Part shown: one piece after another, positions 9,169 through 19,362 of the stretch
Layout of the letters: each line of letters begins with the position of its first letter
Position numbering within the stretch: position 1 is the first letter of the stretch
Source: Salinicola lusitanus
Lineage (GTDB): Bacteria; Pseudomonadota; Gammaproteobacteria; Pseudomonadales; Halomonadaceae
NCBI RefSeq assembly: GCF_003206045.1
Contig: NZ_PZJM01000001.1
Coordinates: 124,807-188,806, forward strand
Length of the DNA: 64,000 nt
Reading direction: 5' to 3'
Program-made: the position numbers and the translations under genes
Notes under the pieces: model-generated
What the model saw: the letters and a program-made list of their open reading frames with translations, nothing else
Told to the model about the DNA's origin: nothing
Databases searched by the model: none

Positions 9169-9353
9169 CACGTCTCGGGTGGGCGCAAACCGCTCGGTGT
9201 GGCGGAAATCATACTGACGAAGCGTTGCCGCCGGCAGACACCCGCACGGGGTGGCGAATAAAAAATCACACTATCGTTACCAATTCCTGCGAATCGCCTT
9301 CCCTGGCGGCTGTAGCATGAGCGGCTTCATTCAGGACGCTACCGTACCGGATC

Positions 9354-9950
9354 ATGGAATCTTTCAACTTACGTCTCTTCGCCTGGCTCAATGCCCCGCC
9401 GCACGCTTCACATCTGACCCTGTCACTGGCCTACGCCCTGGCCATCTACGCCATCTATCTCGTGCCGCTACTGATGATTCTCGGCTGGTTGCACCGAGAC
9501 CCCGCCCGCCAGCGTTTGGCGCTGAAAGCCCTGCTGGGGTGCGTCGTCGCCCTGTCGGTCAACGAAGTCATCGCCTTGCTGTGGGATCATCCTCGCCCCT
9601 TCGTCATTCCCGTCGGCCATACCTACCTGGATCACGCCGCGAACAGCTCGTTTCCCAGCGATCACATGACCGTGATTTCGACACTGGCGATCACGCTACT
9701 GTTGTCCCGTGAATGGCGTCCGCTCGGCTGTCTCTTCGCCGGACTGGGGCTAGGTATCGCCTGGTCCCGGGTCTACCTCGGCGTTCACTTTCCCCTGGAC
9801 ATGCTCGGCGCCATCGTCGTCTCGGGCCTGGTTGCCACGCTGTTGGCCATCACCGAGCGCTTCTACATGCCGGCGCTCCATGGCCTGTCACGCGGCCTTT
9901 ATCGGCGCCTGTTCGCCCCGCTGATCGAGCGCGGCTGGCTGGCCCACTGA
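9354..9950 (+). CDS. PAP2-family membrane phosphatase (undecaprenyl-diphosphatase type)
   Basis: 198 aa with five or six membrane segments. The tripartite acid-phosphatase signature is complete: DHPRPF, PSDH, and SRVYLGVHFPLD carrying the catalytic His. The spacing and size match BcrC/YbjG-type enzymes, which recycle undecaprenyl pyrophosphate at the outer face of the inner membrane. Phosphatidylglycerophosphate phosphatase (PgpB-like) is the alternative. It is a single gene, converging with the symporter gene downstream across a strong hairpin. Confidence 0.85.
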   Translation: MESFNLRLFAWLNAPPHASHLTLSLAYALAIYAIYLVPLLMILGWLHRDPARQRLALKALLGCVVALSVNEVIALLWDHPRPFVIPVGHTYLDHAANSSFPSDHMTVISTLAITLLLSREWRPLGCLFAGLGLGIAWSRVYLGVHFPLDMLGAIVVSGLVATLLAITERFYMPALHGLSRGLYRRLFAPLIERGWLAH

Positions 9951-9983
9951 GCTCCCGCGGCGATTCAGTGGCCAAGACAGAAC

Positions 9984-10010
9984 GGCCGGGCCATCGATGA
10001 TGGCCCGGCC
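9984..10010. terminator. Bidirectional hairpin terminator between PAP2 and symporter genes
   Basis: A perfect 12-base stem, GGCCGGGCCATC paired with GATGGCCCGGCC, around a 3-base loop. It lies between two convergent genes. The T-tract on the plus strand is weak (TTGGTTTC), so the signal is mainly the stem. Confidence 0.75.
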
Positions 10011-10040
10011 GCTTGGTTTCTTCCGCGCTACCGCCGCGCG

Positions 10041-11429
10041 TCAGGCGCCGGCGGACACCGCGGGCTGCCTCCGCCCGGCGAGACTCACGCCGATCAGCGT
10101 CACCGCCGCCAGCGGCATCGCCACCAGCACGCTGTTCCAGCCCATCGGCTTGCCGAGCGCGATCTCCCACACCAGCGTCATCACGCCGCCGACGATCATC
10201 GCCGCCAGCGCCCCGGCCGGGGTCGCCCGCGGCCACAGCAGCGCGGCCAGGAACACCGGGGTGATTGCGGCGCCGTACATGCCGTAGGAGTACATCTGCA
10301 TCGCCAGCACGCTGGGGAAGAACGCCCCCAGGACCCAGGCCAGAATGCCCAACCCGACCACGGTCAGCCGGTTGACGAGCAGCGCCTTGCCCGCCGGGAT
10401 ATTCAGTCTCAGCAACCCACCAAGAATGTCCTGGGTCAGGCTGGCCGAGGCCGACAGCAGGTACGAGTTGCCGGTAGTCAGCAGCAGCGCCACCAGAGAC
10501 GCCAGCAGCAGCCCGCCGACCACCGTGGGCAACCCCTGCTGGGCCAGGGTCATCATCGCGGTCGACGGCGTGATATCGGGATACATCACCCGCGTGGCAC
10601 AGACCAGCAGGGTAATCAGCGAGGTGCAGACGATGGAGGCGATGACCAGCCCCATCGCCGCCTTCTTGGCGGTGGCCGGGTCACGCGCGGCGGCAAAGCG
10701 CTGGAACAGGTTCTGGTCGCCCAGGATGAGCAGGAACAGCGGCAGGAAATAGCCCAGCGCCTGCCATGGCGTGAGACCGCCGAGCAGTGTCTGGTGCGTG
10801 GCCGGCAGCGCATCCATCATGTCGCCGAGACCGCCCAGCCGAGTCAGCACCAGCGGCAAGGCGATCAGCATGCTGCCAAAGATGATGATGGCGCTCAGGT
10901 AGTCGGTGTAGGCCACCGAGACCAGCCCGCCCATGGTCGCCAGCCCGATCATCACCAGCGCGGCGATCACCACCCCCTGCCACACCGGCAGGCCGAACGC
11001 CAGGTTGAGCGCCTGGCCCGCCCCGGTGAACTGGTAGGAGACGATGCCGACGTAGGCCAGCAGGATGATCAGTGATGCGATCGAGCGCGCCGTGGAGCCG
11101 AACCGCTCCTCGATCAGCCCGGGAATGGTGGTGGCGCGCGAGCGCCGCATCTTCTGCGCCAGCAGGAAGTAGACCACCAGCGCCGCGATCGGCGTGCCGG
11201 CGAAGAAGAAGATTGCCGCCCCCGGGCCGTGCTGGAACACGAAGCTGGCGCCGCCGACGATGGAGCCGGAGCCGACGAAGGTGGCCAGCAGCGTCGCGGT
11301 CAGTACCAGCGTGGAGAGCGAACGCCCCGCCACGATGAAGTCGGTGTCGTCGTGAACCTTGCGCCGCGAGAAGTAGAGCCCGATGACGACCATCAACACG
11401 ATATACGCGATGACGAAGAATGCCTGCAT
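10041..11429 (-). CDS. Sodium:solute symporter (SSS family)
   Basis: 462-aa membrane protein with about 13 hydrophobic segments, of the SSS fold. Characteristic stretches are DFIVAGRSLS after the first helix, the helix with TFVGSGSIVGGASF, and LFQRFAAARDPATAKKA. The ATG at 11429 is preceded by GGGAGG; a longer frame upstream has no ribosome site. It lies 113 bases after an amidohydrolase gene on the same strand. It probably imports that enzyme's substrate, perhaps a peptide-like or cyclic amide compound, with sodium. That suits a halophile, but the substrate is unknown. Confidence 0.88.
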   Translation of the reverse strand: MQAFFVIAYIVLMVVIGLYFSRRKVHDDTDFIVAGRSLSTLVLTATLLATFVGSGSIVGGASFVFQHGPGAAIFFFAGTPIAALVVYFLLAQKMRRSRATTIPGLIEERFGSTARSIASLIILLAYVGIVSYQFTGAGQALNLAFGLPVWQGVVIAALVMIGLATMGGLVSVAYTDYLSAIIIFGSMLIALPLVLTRLGGLGDMMDALPATHQTLLGGLTPWQALGYFLPLFLLILGDQNLFQRFAAARDPATAKKAAMGLVIASIVCTSLITLLVCATRVMYPDITPSTAMMTLAQQGLPTVVGGLLLASLVALLLTTGNSYLLSASASLTQDILGGLLRLNIPAGKALLVNRLTVVGLGILAWVLGAFFPSVLAMQMYSYGMYGAAITPVFLAALLWPRATPAGALAAMIVGGVMTLVWEIALGKPMGWNSVLVAMPLAAVTLIGVSLAGRRQPAVSAGA

Positions 11430-11453
11430 GATCGCAGCCTCCCGTTCTTGTTT

Positions 11454-11485
11454 GTTATGAGTCGTGATTGTTATGCGTCGTGACT
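11454..11485. repeat. Tandem 16-base direct repeat before the symporter gene
   Basis: GTTATGAGTCGTGATT (11454-11469) is followed at once by GTTATGCGTCGTGACT (11470-11485), 14 of 16 bases the same. It sits in the 113-base gap between the amidohydrolase and the symporter, about 25-55 bases before the symporter start. It could be a regulator site or a small slippage duplication. Confidence 0.6.
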
Positions 11486-11542
11486 GTCTTGCATGTCGTT
11501 GTGCCGACCCGGTGCGAATGCTCGCCCCGGATCGAACGGGTG

Positions 11543-12811
11543 TCAGCGGCTCAAGCGATCCTTGACCGCACGGCCGCCCTGCATGATTAGCGACAGGTGC
11601 TTGCCCTGGCCGGCCAGCAGGCTCATGTCTTCCAGTGGGTTGCCGTCGACCACGATCAAATCCGCCCACGCCCCCGGCGCGACACAGCCGATCTCGCCTT
11701 CCATCCGCAGCAGCTTGGCCGCCGTGGCGGTGGCACTGCGGATCACCTCATGGGCCGGCAGGACCTGGGCGCGGATCACGAACTCCTCCGACTGATGCGG
11801 ATGCATCTCGCCGAGCAGATCGGTGCCGTAGGCCATCTCCAGGCCGGCCTCGCGCATGGTGACCAGACTCTCCAGCCCGGCCAGGCGCACGTCGTCGATC
11901 TTGGCCACCGACTCGGGCTTGAGACCGTAGTCGGCGCCTTCGATCTTGAGACGTTCGTAGGTCACCAGGGTGGGACAGGCCATGGCACCACGCTCCGCTG
12001 CCAGTCGGGCCGTGTCCGCCGTGATCAGGTTGCAGTGCTCGAGCGAGCGGACGCCGGCCTCGACGGCACGTCGAATCGCCTCGTCGGTGTAGAGATGGGC
12101 GCTGACATAGGTCTGGGCGTTGCTGGCCTCCTCGACGATGGTCTCGAGCTCCTCCACCGAGAAGCTCAGGAAGTCGATCGGATCGCTGGGCGAGGAGACG
12201 CCGCCGTTGGCCATCACCTTGATGAACTGGGCGCCGGCCTTGATCTCCTGACGCACCGCACGACGCACCGATTCGACGCCGTCGCAGATACGGCCCATCG
12301 ATCCCAGTCGCCGGGTCTGGTACTGGTCGTCACGCTCGTCGTAGAAGCCGCGGTAGTCATTGTGGCCGCCCGTCTGGGACAGGGCCTTGCCGCAGATCAC
12401 CAGCCGCGGCCCGACGAAGAGCCCTTCCGCCACCGCCTGTTGGATCCCCCGGTCGGCACCGCCCACGTCGCGCACCGTGGTGAAGCCTCGCATCAGCATG
12501 CCTTCCATGATTGGCGTCGCGCGCGCGGCCACCAGGGCGTCCGGCAGCAGCGCGTTGGCGCCGAGATCGGCCGTGGTCGCGATCACGTGGACATGGCAGT
12601 CGATCAGGCCCGGCATCAGCGTGCGCCCTTCGAGGTCGATCACGCGGGCGTCCCGGGGCGCCTCGATCGGCGAGTCGGAAACCTGGGTGATGCGGTCACC
12701 CTCGACCAGGACGTGCACGCCGGGCCGTGGCTGCGGAGAGGATCCGTCGACCAGGCTGGCGTTACGAAACAGCACCGCCGGGGTCGCGCGGGAGGAGGTA
12801 GGTTCGGTCAT
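11543..12811 (-). CDS. Metal-dependent amidohydrolase (imidazolonepropionase / Xaa-Pro dipeptidase-like, COG1228)
   Basis: 422-aa TIM-barrel amidohydrolase. Visible metal ligands are DCHVHV (about residue 70), the probable carboxylated lysine in FIKVMANGG (about 196), SAHLY (about 235), EHCN (about 255) and the catalytic Asp in YGTDLLGEMHPHQ (about 327). N- and C-terminal beta-strand segments (VIDLEGRTLMPGLID; GAWADLIVVDGNPL) form the small sandwich domain. The group includes imidazolonepropionase, L-Lys/Xaa-Pro dipeptidases and cyclic-amide hydrolases. The neighbouring sodium symporter and LysR gene on the same strand suggest a small catabolic unit. Confidence 0.88.
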   Translation of the reverse strand: MTEPTSSRATPAVLFRNASLVDGSSPQPRPGVHVLVEGDRITQVSDSPIEAPRDARVIDLEGRTLMPGLIDCHVHVIATTADLGANALLPDALVAARATPIMEGMLMRGFTTVRDVGGADRGIQQAVAEGLFVGPRLVICGKALSQTGGHNDYRGFYDERDDQYQTRRLGSMGRICDGVESVRRAVRQEIKAGAQFIKVMANGGVSSPSDPIDFLSFSVEELETIVEEASNAQTYVSAHLYTDEAIRRAVEAGVRSLEHCNLITADTARLAAERGAMACPTLVTYERLKIEGADYGLKPESVAKIDDVRLAGLESLVTMREAGLEMAYGTDLLGEMHPHQSEEFVIRAQVLPAHEVIRSATATAAKLLRMEGEIGCVAPGAWADLIVVDGNPLEDMSLLAGQGKHLSLIMQGGRAVKDRLSR

Positions 12812-12924
12812 GGCTTGGGCTCTTGTGGGTGACTCGAATACGGCTTGAGCCTACCCAGCGCCTCGAGCCCATGAAAAGCGCTAAAAACGCATGGCAGCAT
12901 GCGGCCAGCGCATCGATCGCCCGC

Positions 12925-13857
12925 TCACGCTTCCCGCGGTGATATCTCCAGCAGCCAGCGCTTGAAACAGCGCGTGGCGACGTTTTCCCGACGCTCGTCC
13001 GGCGTGATCAGATAGTAGCCGCCGCCATGGCTGGCCCAGTGGTCAGAGGCGACCACCAGGCGGCCACGCTCGATCTGGCTGTCGATGACGTGGCGCCAGC
13101 CGAGCACGATGCCTTGCTCGAATACCGCCATTTCGACCAGCGTGGGGTAGTGATTGAAGATCACCGCCTGGGTCGACGGCGAGATGGTCACATCGTGGTA
13201 TTGAAACCAGTCGCGCCAGGAGATCCACAGGCTCTGGGCATCCTCCAGGGTCAACAGCGTCTCCTGCAGGATATGCTCGGGCTCGAGCTTCTGGTGCTCA
13301 GCGAGGCCGTAACGCTCGCGACACGCCGCGAGATAGGCGGGCGCGCAGACCGGGAAGACCTTCTCGGGGATCGCATGAGTGGTTTCGAATCCTGGCAGGG
13401 ACGCCTGTTTCAGATAGTAGAGCCCGATATCGAACTCGAACGAGGAGAGCGAAGTCACGCCGTCCCGCACGATCAGGCGCAGCTTGAAGTTGGGGTACTG
13501 ACGCCGGAAATCGCCCAGCCGTGGCGCCATCCAGAACTGGGCCACCCCCGCGGTACAGGCCACCGTCAACTCGTTCTCGCCGGTGCTCTTCATCACCTCG
13601 GCGGTGGCGTTGACGCAGTCGTCCAGAATCGAGCGCACCTGCAGCGCATAGGTTTCGCCCGCACGGGTCAGCGTCAGTTGACGCTGCTCGCGGATGAACA
13701 GCTTGCGTCCCAGGAACTGCTCGAGATGAACGATCTGGCGGCTCACCGCGCTCTGGGACAGATTCAGCTCGACCGCGGCGCGAGTGAAACTCATGTGTCT
13801 CACCGCCGCTTCGAAAGCGATCAGAGCGTTGAGCGGCGGCAGCGGCGACATGCGCAT
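12925..13857 (-). CDS. LysR-family regulator, GcvA-like
   Basis: 310 aa. The N-terminal winged helix is typical: LNALIAFEAAVRHMSFTRAA, then SQSAVSRQI and LEQFLGRKLF. The substrate-binding domain carries the GcvA-subgroup pattern FEFDIGLYYL near residue 145. The ATG at 13857 follows GGAG by eight bases; a second ATG two codons on is possible. It lies upstream of, and on the same strand as, the amidohydrolase and symporter genes and is probably their regulator, although LysR genes are more often divergent from their targets. Confidence 0.85.
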   Translation of the reverse strand: MRMSPLPPLNALIAFEAAVRHMSFTRAAVELNLSQSAVSRQIVHLEQFLGRKLFIREQRQLTLTRAGETYALQVRSILDDCVNATAEVMKSTGENELTVACTAGVAQFWMAPRLGDFRRQYPNFKLRLIVRDGVTSLSSFEFDIGLYYLKQASLPGFETTHAIPEKVFPVCAPAYLAACRERYGLAEHQKLEPEHILQETLLTLEDAQSLWISWRDWFQYHDVTISPSTQAVIFNHYPTLVEMAVFEQGIVLGWRHVIDSQIERGRLVVASDHWASHGGGYYLITPDERRENVATRCFKRWLLEISPREA

Positions 13858-13886
13858 GGAAAGCTCCAGGGAAGCGGCGAAGGGGA

Positions 13887-14816
13887 TCAGGATACGTTAT
13901 CGCGCCGCCGGGAACGCGAGTCGCGATCGCGGACGAAGTCGATGAAGGCGCGCAGGGGGGCGGGCACCAGCCGGCGATCCGAGTAGTAGAGATAGGGGCC
14001 GGGGAAGCGCAGCCACCAGGGCTCGAGAACCGCGACCAGCTCACCGCTGGCCAGGTACGGTTGAAGCCACTGCTCGAACAGCATGATCAGGCCGACGCCT
14101 TGCAGCGCCGCCTCGACGCCAAGATCCACCCCGCCGCCGATGCTGATCGTCAAGGGGCCGGTGGGCTCGATGCGCATCGACTCCTCGCCGCGCTCGAACT
14201 CCCAGGCCGCCCGGTTACCGTTGGTGAAGCGGCCACGGATACAGGCATGCTGCAGCAGCTCGCGGGGGTGCGTGGGCGTGCCGCGACGCGCCAGGTAGTC
14301 GGGCGAGGCGACCAGCGCAAAGCGCTGCTCGCGCGGACCGATGGGCACGGCGATCATATCCTGCTCGAGTAGTTCGTCGTAGCGAATGCCGGCATCGAAG
14401 CCCGCCGCCAGCGTATCCGTCGCGGCGCTGTCGGCGGTGACCTCCACCTGGATCTCCGGGTAGGCCTTGAGGAAATCGGGCAGGATCGATGGCAGGATCA
14501 GCCGCGCCGCACTGACCGGCACATTGAGGCGTAGCGTGCCGGCGGGGCGATCCCGGAATCCATTGATCGCATCCAGGGCGTTTTCGACCTCCTCGACCGC
14601 TGGCGCCAGCCGCGCGACCAGGGCAGCACCGGCCTCGGTCAGCGTCACCGCCCGCGTGGTGCGATGAAACAGCCGGATGCCAAGTGCGGTTTCCGCACGC
14701 CGCACCGCATCGCTCAAGCGTGATGGGCTACTACCGCTCAGCCGCGCCGCTTCCCGAAACCCCTTGGCTCTGGCCACGGCCAGCACGACCTGAAGATCGC
14801 TGAGATCGGCGCTCAT
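13887..14816 (-). CDS. LysR-family regulator divergent from pdxI
   Basis: 309 aa. The start is the ATG at 14816; an upstream extension is not LysR-like. It has the helix-turn-helix FREAARLSGSSPSRLSDAV and the subgroup signature LFHRTTRAVTLTEAG. The effector domain continues with [19 protein letters not shown], as in regulators of oxidoreductases and aldo/keto reductases. The start lies 119 bases from the divergent pdxI-like gene, the classic layout for LysR control of a single enzyme gene. Its own C-terminus is 29 bases from the start of the GcvA-like gene. Confidence 0.87.
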   Translation of the reverse strand: MSADLSDLQVVLAVARAKGFREAARLSGSSPSRLSDAVRRAETALGIRLFHRTTRAVTLTEAGAALVARLAPAVEEVENALDAINGFRDRPAGTLRLNVPVSAARLILPSILPDFLKAYPEIQVEVTADSAATDTLAAGFDAGIRYDELLEQDMIAVPIGPREQRFALVASPDYLARRGTPTHPRELLQHACIRGRFTNGNRAAWEFERGEESMRIEPTGPLTISIGGGVDLGVEAALQGVGLIMLFEQWLQPYLASGELVAVLEPWWLRFPGPYLYYSDRRLVPAPLRAFIDFVRDRDSRSRRRDNVS

Positions 14817-14935
14817 TGTGCATTTCTCCGCACGCCCTGTATGGATTGAGGGCAATAGTCGCACAGCCCTGGCGCGCCTACCATGAGGACACATCGGGGC
14901 ATCTGACGCTCCGACCTCGACACAGGAGTGAACGC

Positions 14936-15802
14936 ATGTCCCTCATCGACAAGGCTGGCACCTACACACTCGGCAACCGCCAAGTCAAACGACTGGGCTA
15001 TGGGGCGATGCAGCTCGCCGGCCCCGGCGTGTTCGGTCCGCCCAAGGATCCCGCTCGCGCCGTTCAAGTGCTCCAGGATGTCATCGCTGCCGGCATCGAT
15101 CATATCGACACCTCGGACTTCTACGGCCCCCACATCACCAATCAGCTCATCAAGCAGGCGTTGCACCCCTATCCGAGCGATCTCTGCCTCGTCACCAAGG
15201 TCAGTGCCCGGCGCGATGACACCGGCGCCTGGCTGCCCGCCCTCTCCCCCGCCGAGCTGACCCAGGCGGTGGAAGACAACCTGCGCAACCTGGGGCTCGA
15301 GCAACTGGAGGTCGTCAACCTGCGCAGCATGCTGGACGTGCACGGGCCGGCGGAGGGCTCGCTGGAGACCCCGCTGACGACACTGGCGGAGCTTCGCGAG
15401 CGCGGCCTGATCAAGCATATCGGGCTGAGCAACGTCACGCCGACCCAGGTGACCGACGGCCAGAAGATCGTGCCCATCGTCTGCGTGCAGAACCAGTTCA
15501 ACCTGGCCAACCGCGCCGACGATGCGCTGATCGACCGGCTGGCCGCAGAGGGCATTCCCTACGTGCCGTTCTTCCCGCTGGGCGGATTCACCCCTCTCCA
15601 GTCGCAGACGCTCACCGAGGTCGCGGCGACGCTCGACGCCACCCCGATGCAGGTAGCACTGGCCTGGCTGCTGGCTCGCTCACCCAACATCCTGCTGATT
15701 CCCGGCACCTCGTCCCCCGACCATCTGCAGCAGAATATCCAGGCGGCAGCGCTGGAGATTCCCGCAGCGCAGATGGCGCTGCTGGATCGCATCGGCGACT
15801 GA
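14936..15802 (+). CDS. pdxI: Pyridoxal reductase / pyridoxine 4-dehydrogenase (aldo/keto reductase)
   Basis: 288-aa aldo/keto reductase, recognised by close match to E. coli PdxI (formerly YdbC). Shared blocks include LGYGAMQLAGPGVFGPP, HIDTSDFYGPH, VVNLR and KHIGLSNVTPTQV. AGGAG precedes the ATG at 14936. The active-site Asp and Tyr lie in DTSDFYG and the Lys in LVTKVSARR. As in PdxI, the usual AKR His is replaced in the NLR segment. It should reduce pyridoxal to pyridoxine with NADPH in the B6 salvage network. A LysR gene is divergent from it. Confidence 0.85.
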   Translation: MSLIDKAGTYTLGNRQVKRLGYGAMQLAGPGVFGPPKDPARAVQVLQDVIAAGIDHIDTSDFYGPHITNQLIKQALHPYPSDLCLVTKVSARRDDTGAWLPALSPAELTQAVEDNLRNLGLEQLEVVNLRSMLDVHGPAEGSLETPLTTLAELRERGLIKHIGLSNVTPTQVTDGQKIVPIVCVQNQFNLANRADDALIDRLAAEGIPYVPFFPLGGFTPLQSQTLTEVAATLDATPMQVALAWLLARSPNILLIPGTSSPDHLQQNIQAAALEIPAAQMALLDRIGD

Positions 15803-16070
15803 TTCATTGGGTCTCCCCCGCGCCCGGCAGCCATGGATTACCCGGTAGTGCGACGCGCGGACACGATGGCCCGGGCCGAGCGCGACTTCGCCCTCTGAGG
15901 AGATCGCAGGAGTGACGCCAGCGCACCGAACACGATCACCCATCGTGCCCGGTTCGGCGTCCATTCGTCGAAGCTAGCCGATGGTCTGACGGTCGTCGGA
16001 CGTTACCCCTCATACAGTGTCATCAAGCCCCGGCGGGATGGGCCGGGCAGGCACTTCAGCGGGGTATGCC

Positions 16071-17984
16071 ATGAGTCGTTATCAGGACGAGTACCGAGCT
16101 TCGCTCGAGGACCCGGAAGCCTTCTGGATGCGCCAGGCCCGGCGCCTGCCCTGGTTCACCCCGCCGACCCGGGCGCTCGCCTACGACGCAAACGGACATG
16201 CCCGCTGGTATGGCGATGGCGAGCTCAACCTGTGCCACGCCGCCCTCGACCATCACGTCGAGCAGGGGCACGGCGAGCGCATCGCGCTCTACTGGGACTC
16301 GCCGCTCAGCGGCCAGCAGCGGCGCTACACCTATCGTGAGCTGCGCGACGCCACCGCCCGCTGCGCCGGCGCCCTGCGCGGGCTGGGCGTGACCCCGGGC
16401 GAGCGCGTGGTGATCTACATGCCGATGGTGCCGGAGGCGTTGATCGCGATGCTCGCCTGCGCACGCCTCGGCGCCATCCACTCGGTGGTGTTCGGCGGTT
16501 TCGCCGCCCGCGAGCTGGCGGCACGGATCGAGGACGCCAAGCCCAGGGTGGTGGTCGCGGCCTCCTGCGGGCTCGAGCCCGGCCGCGTGGTGGCCTACCA
16601 ACCGATCGTGCGCGAGGCGCTGTCGCGCAGCGCCCATGCGGTGGCTCACTGTGTCTACCTGCAGCGCGATGCCTGCCGCGCCGAGCTCGGCCCCGGCGAG
16701 GCCGAGTGGAAGACGCTGATGGCCACGGCCGAGCCCGCCGACTGCGTTGCGGTCAAGGCCACCGATCCGCTCTATATCCTCTATACCTCCGGCACCACCG
16801 GCCGCCCCAAGGGCGTGGTCCGCGATACCGGCGGCTACGCCGTGGCGCTGCACTACTCGATGGAGACGATCTACGACATCGCCCCGGGTGAGGTGTTCTT
16901 CTCCGCCTCCGATGTGGGCTGGGTGGTGGGCCACTCCTACATCGTCTACGGCCCGCTGCTGCGCGGCGCCAGCACGGTGGTCTACGAGGGCAAGCCGGTA
17001 CGCACCCCCGATGCCGGCGCCTTCTGGCGGGTGATCGAGGCGTATCGGGTGAAGAGCTTCTTCACCGCGCCGACGGCCTTCCGCGCGATCAAGAAGGAGG
17101 ACCCCGAGGCGCGGCTGAAGGAGGGCTACGACCTCTCCAGCCTGCGCTCGCTGTTTCTGGCCGGGGAGCGCCTCGACCCGCCCACCTACCACTGGCTCAA
17201 GGCGCATCTCGACGTGCCGATCGTCGACCACTGGTGGCAGACCGAGACCGGCTGGGCGATCGCCGCCGATCCGCTGGGGCTCGACCCGGTGCCCACCCGC
17301 GCCGGCTCCGCCACCTTCCCGGTGCCGGGCTACGATGTGCGCATCCTCGATCGCCACGGCGAGGAGGTGGGCGCGCTGACCGAGGGTAGCGTGGTGATCA
17401 AGCAGCCGCTGCCGCCGGGCTGCCTGGCCGGTATCTGGGGCGACCCCGAGCGCCTGTACAGCGCCTACCTGGCCACCTATCCGGGTTACTACCTCACCGG
17501 CGACGGTGGCTATATCGACGAGGACGGCTACCTGTTCGTGATGGGGCGCACCGACGATGTGATCAACGTCGCCGGCCACCGGCTCTCCACCGGCGAGATG
17601 GAGGAGGTACTCGGCTCGCACCCGGCGGTGGCCGAGTGCGCGGTGATCGGCGCCCAGGATGCGCTCAAGGGGCAATTACCGCTGGGCCTGGTGATCCCCA
17701 AGGATGGCTTCGATGGCGACCACGCCAAGCTGGAGCGGGAGCTCGTCGCCCTGGTGCGGGAACGGATCGGCCCGGTGGCGAGTTTCAAGCAGGTGCGGGT
17801 GGTGGACCGCCTGCCCAAGACCCGCTCGGGCAAGATCCTGCGCCGCGCGCTGCGCCAGATCGCCGACGGGGAGACCTTCGACGTGCCCGCCACCATCGAC
17901 GATCCGACCAGCCTGGAGGATGCCCGCGAGGCGATCGCCAACCTGCGCGAGGGGGCGCCCAAGGGGGTGGACGACACTTGCTAA
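16071..17984 (+). CDS. prpE: Propionate/acetate--CoA ligase (PrpE/ACSS3 type)
   Basis: 637-aa ANL adenylating enzyme. AMP-binding motifs are ILYTSGTTGRPKG (about residue 238), the WWQTETGW block (about 388), YLTGDGGYIDEDGY (about 475), and the C-terminal acetylation-site lysine in PKTRSGKILRR (about 585). The N-terminal ACS-type domain runs SLEDPEAFWMRQA. The overall pattern, including CLAGIWGDPERL, matches PrpE/ACSS3 better than Acs. The ATG at 16071 follows GGGG. It forms short acyl-AMP and then acyl-CoA. No methylcitrate-cycle genes are near. The 268-base gap before it shows no gene. Confidence 0.85.
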   Translation: MSRYQDEYRASLEDPEAFWMRQARRLPWFTPPTRALAYDANGHARWYGDGELNLCHAALDHHVEQGHGERIALYWDSPLSGQQRRYTYRELRDATARCAGALRGLGVTPGERVVIYMPMVPEALIAMLACARLGAIHSVVFGGFAARELAARIEDAKPRVVVAASCGLEPGRVVAYQPIVREALSRSAHAVAHCVYLQRDACRAELGPGEAEWKTLMATAEPADCVAVKATDPLYILYTSGTTGRPKGVVRDTGGYAVALHYSMETIYDIAPGEVFFSASDVGWVVGHSYIVYGPLLRGASTVVYEGKPVRTPDAGAFWRVIEAYRVKSFFTAPTAFRAIKKEDPEARLKEGYDLSSLRSLFLAGERLDPPTYHWLKAHLDVPIVDHWWQTETGWAIAADPLGLDPVPTRAGSATFPVPGYDVRILDRHGEEVGALTEGSVVIKQPLPPGCLAGIWGDPERLYSAYLATYPGYYLTGDGGYIDEDGYLFVMGRTDDVINVAGHRLSTGEMEEVLGSHPAVAECAVIGAQDALKGQLPLGLVIPKDGFDGDHAKLERELVALVRERIGPVASFKQVRVVDRLPKTRSGKILRRALRQIADGETFDVPATIDDPTSLEDAREAIANLREGAPKGVDDTC

Positions 17985-18080
17985 GAACGTCTTTCACAGC
18001 CGCCAAGCGACGTGGGCTTATCCGGCGGCAGGGCGTCGTGAGGGCGCTGTGAACCCATCCCTGGGCGCTACTTTTGCATC

Positions 18081-18108
18081 CATGGCAAGGGACCCTCGCT
18101 TTGCCATG
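18081..18108. terminator. Hairpin in the gap between prpE and the old yellow enzyme gene
   Basis: Perfect 8-base inverted repeat, CATGGCAA and TTGCCATG, with a 12-base loop. It lies in the 242-base gap between two convergent genes. It has no U-run on either side, so terminator function is only possible. Confidence 0.4.
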
Positions 18109-18226
18109 CCCCCGGCGCCCATCGCCAGAGGGTTTGGAAATGAGCGCCAAGAGGGGTGTACAGGAAAATGCCTGCGCGTGCGTCCGCTCTCGAATCGCGC
18201 CAGCCGAAACGTCCCTGCCGAAAAAC

Positions 18227-19327
<1,101 letters not shown>

Positions 19328-19362
19328 GAATCCTGTTCCTGACTGAGACGGATGATGGCAAA

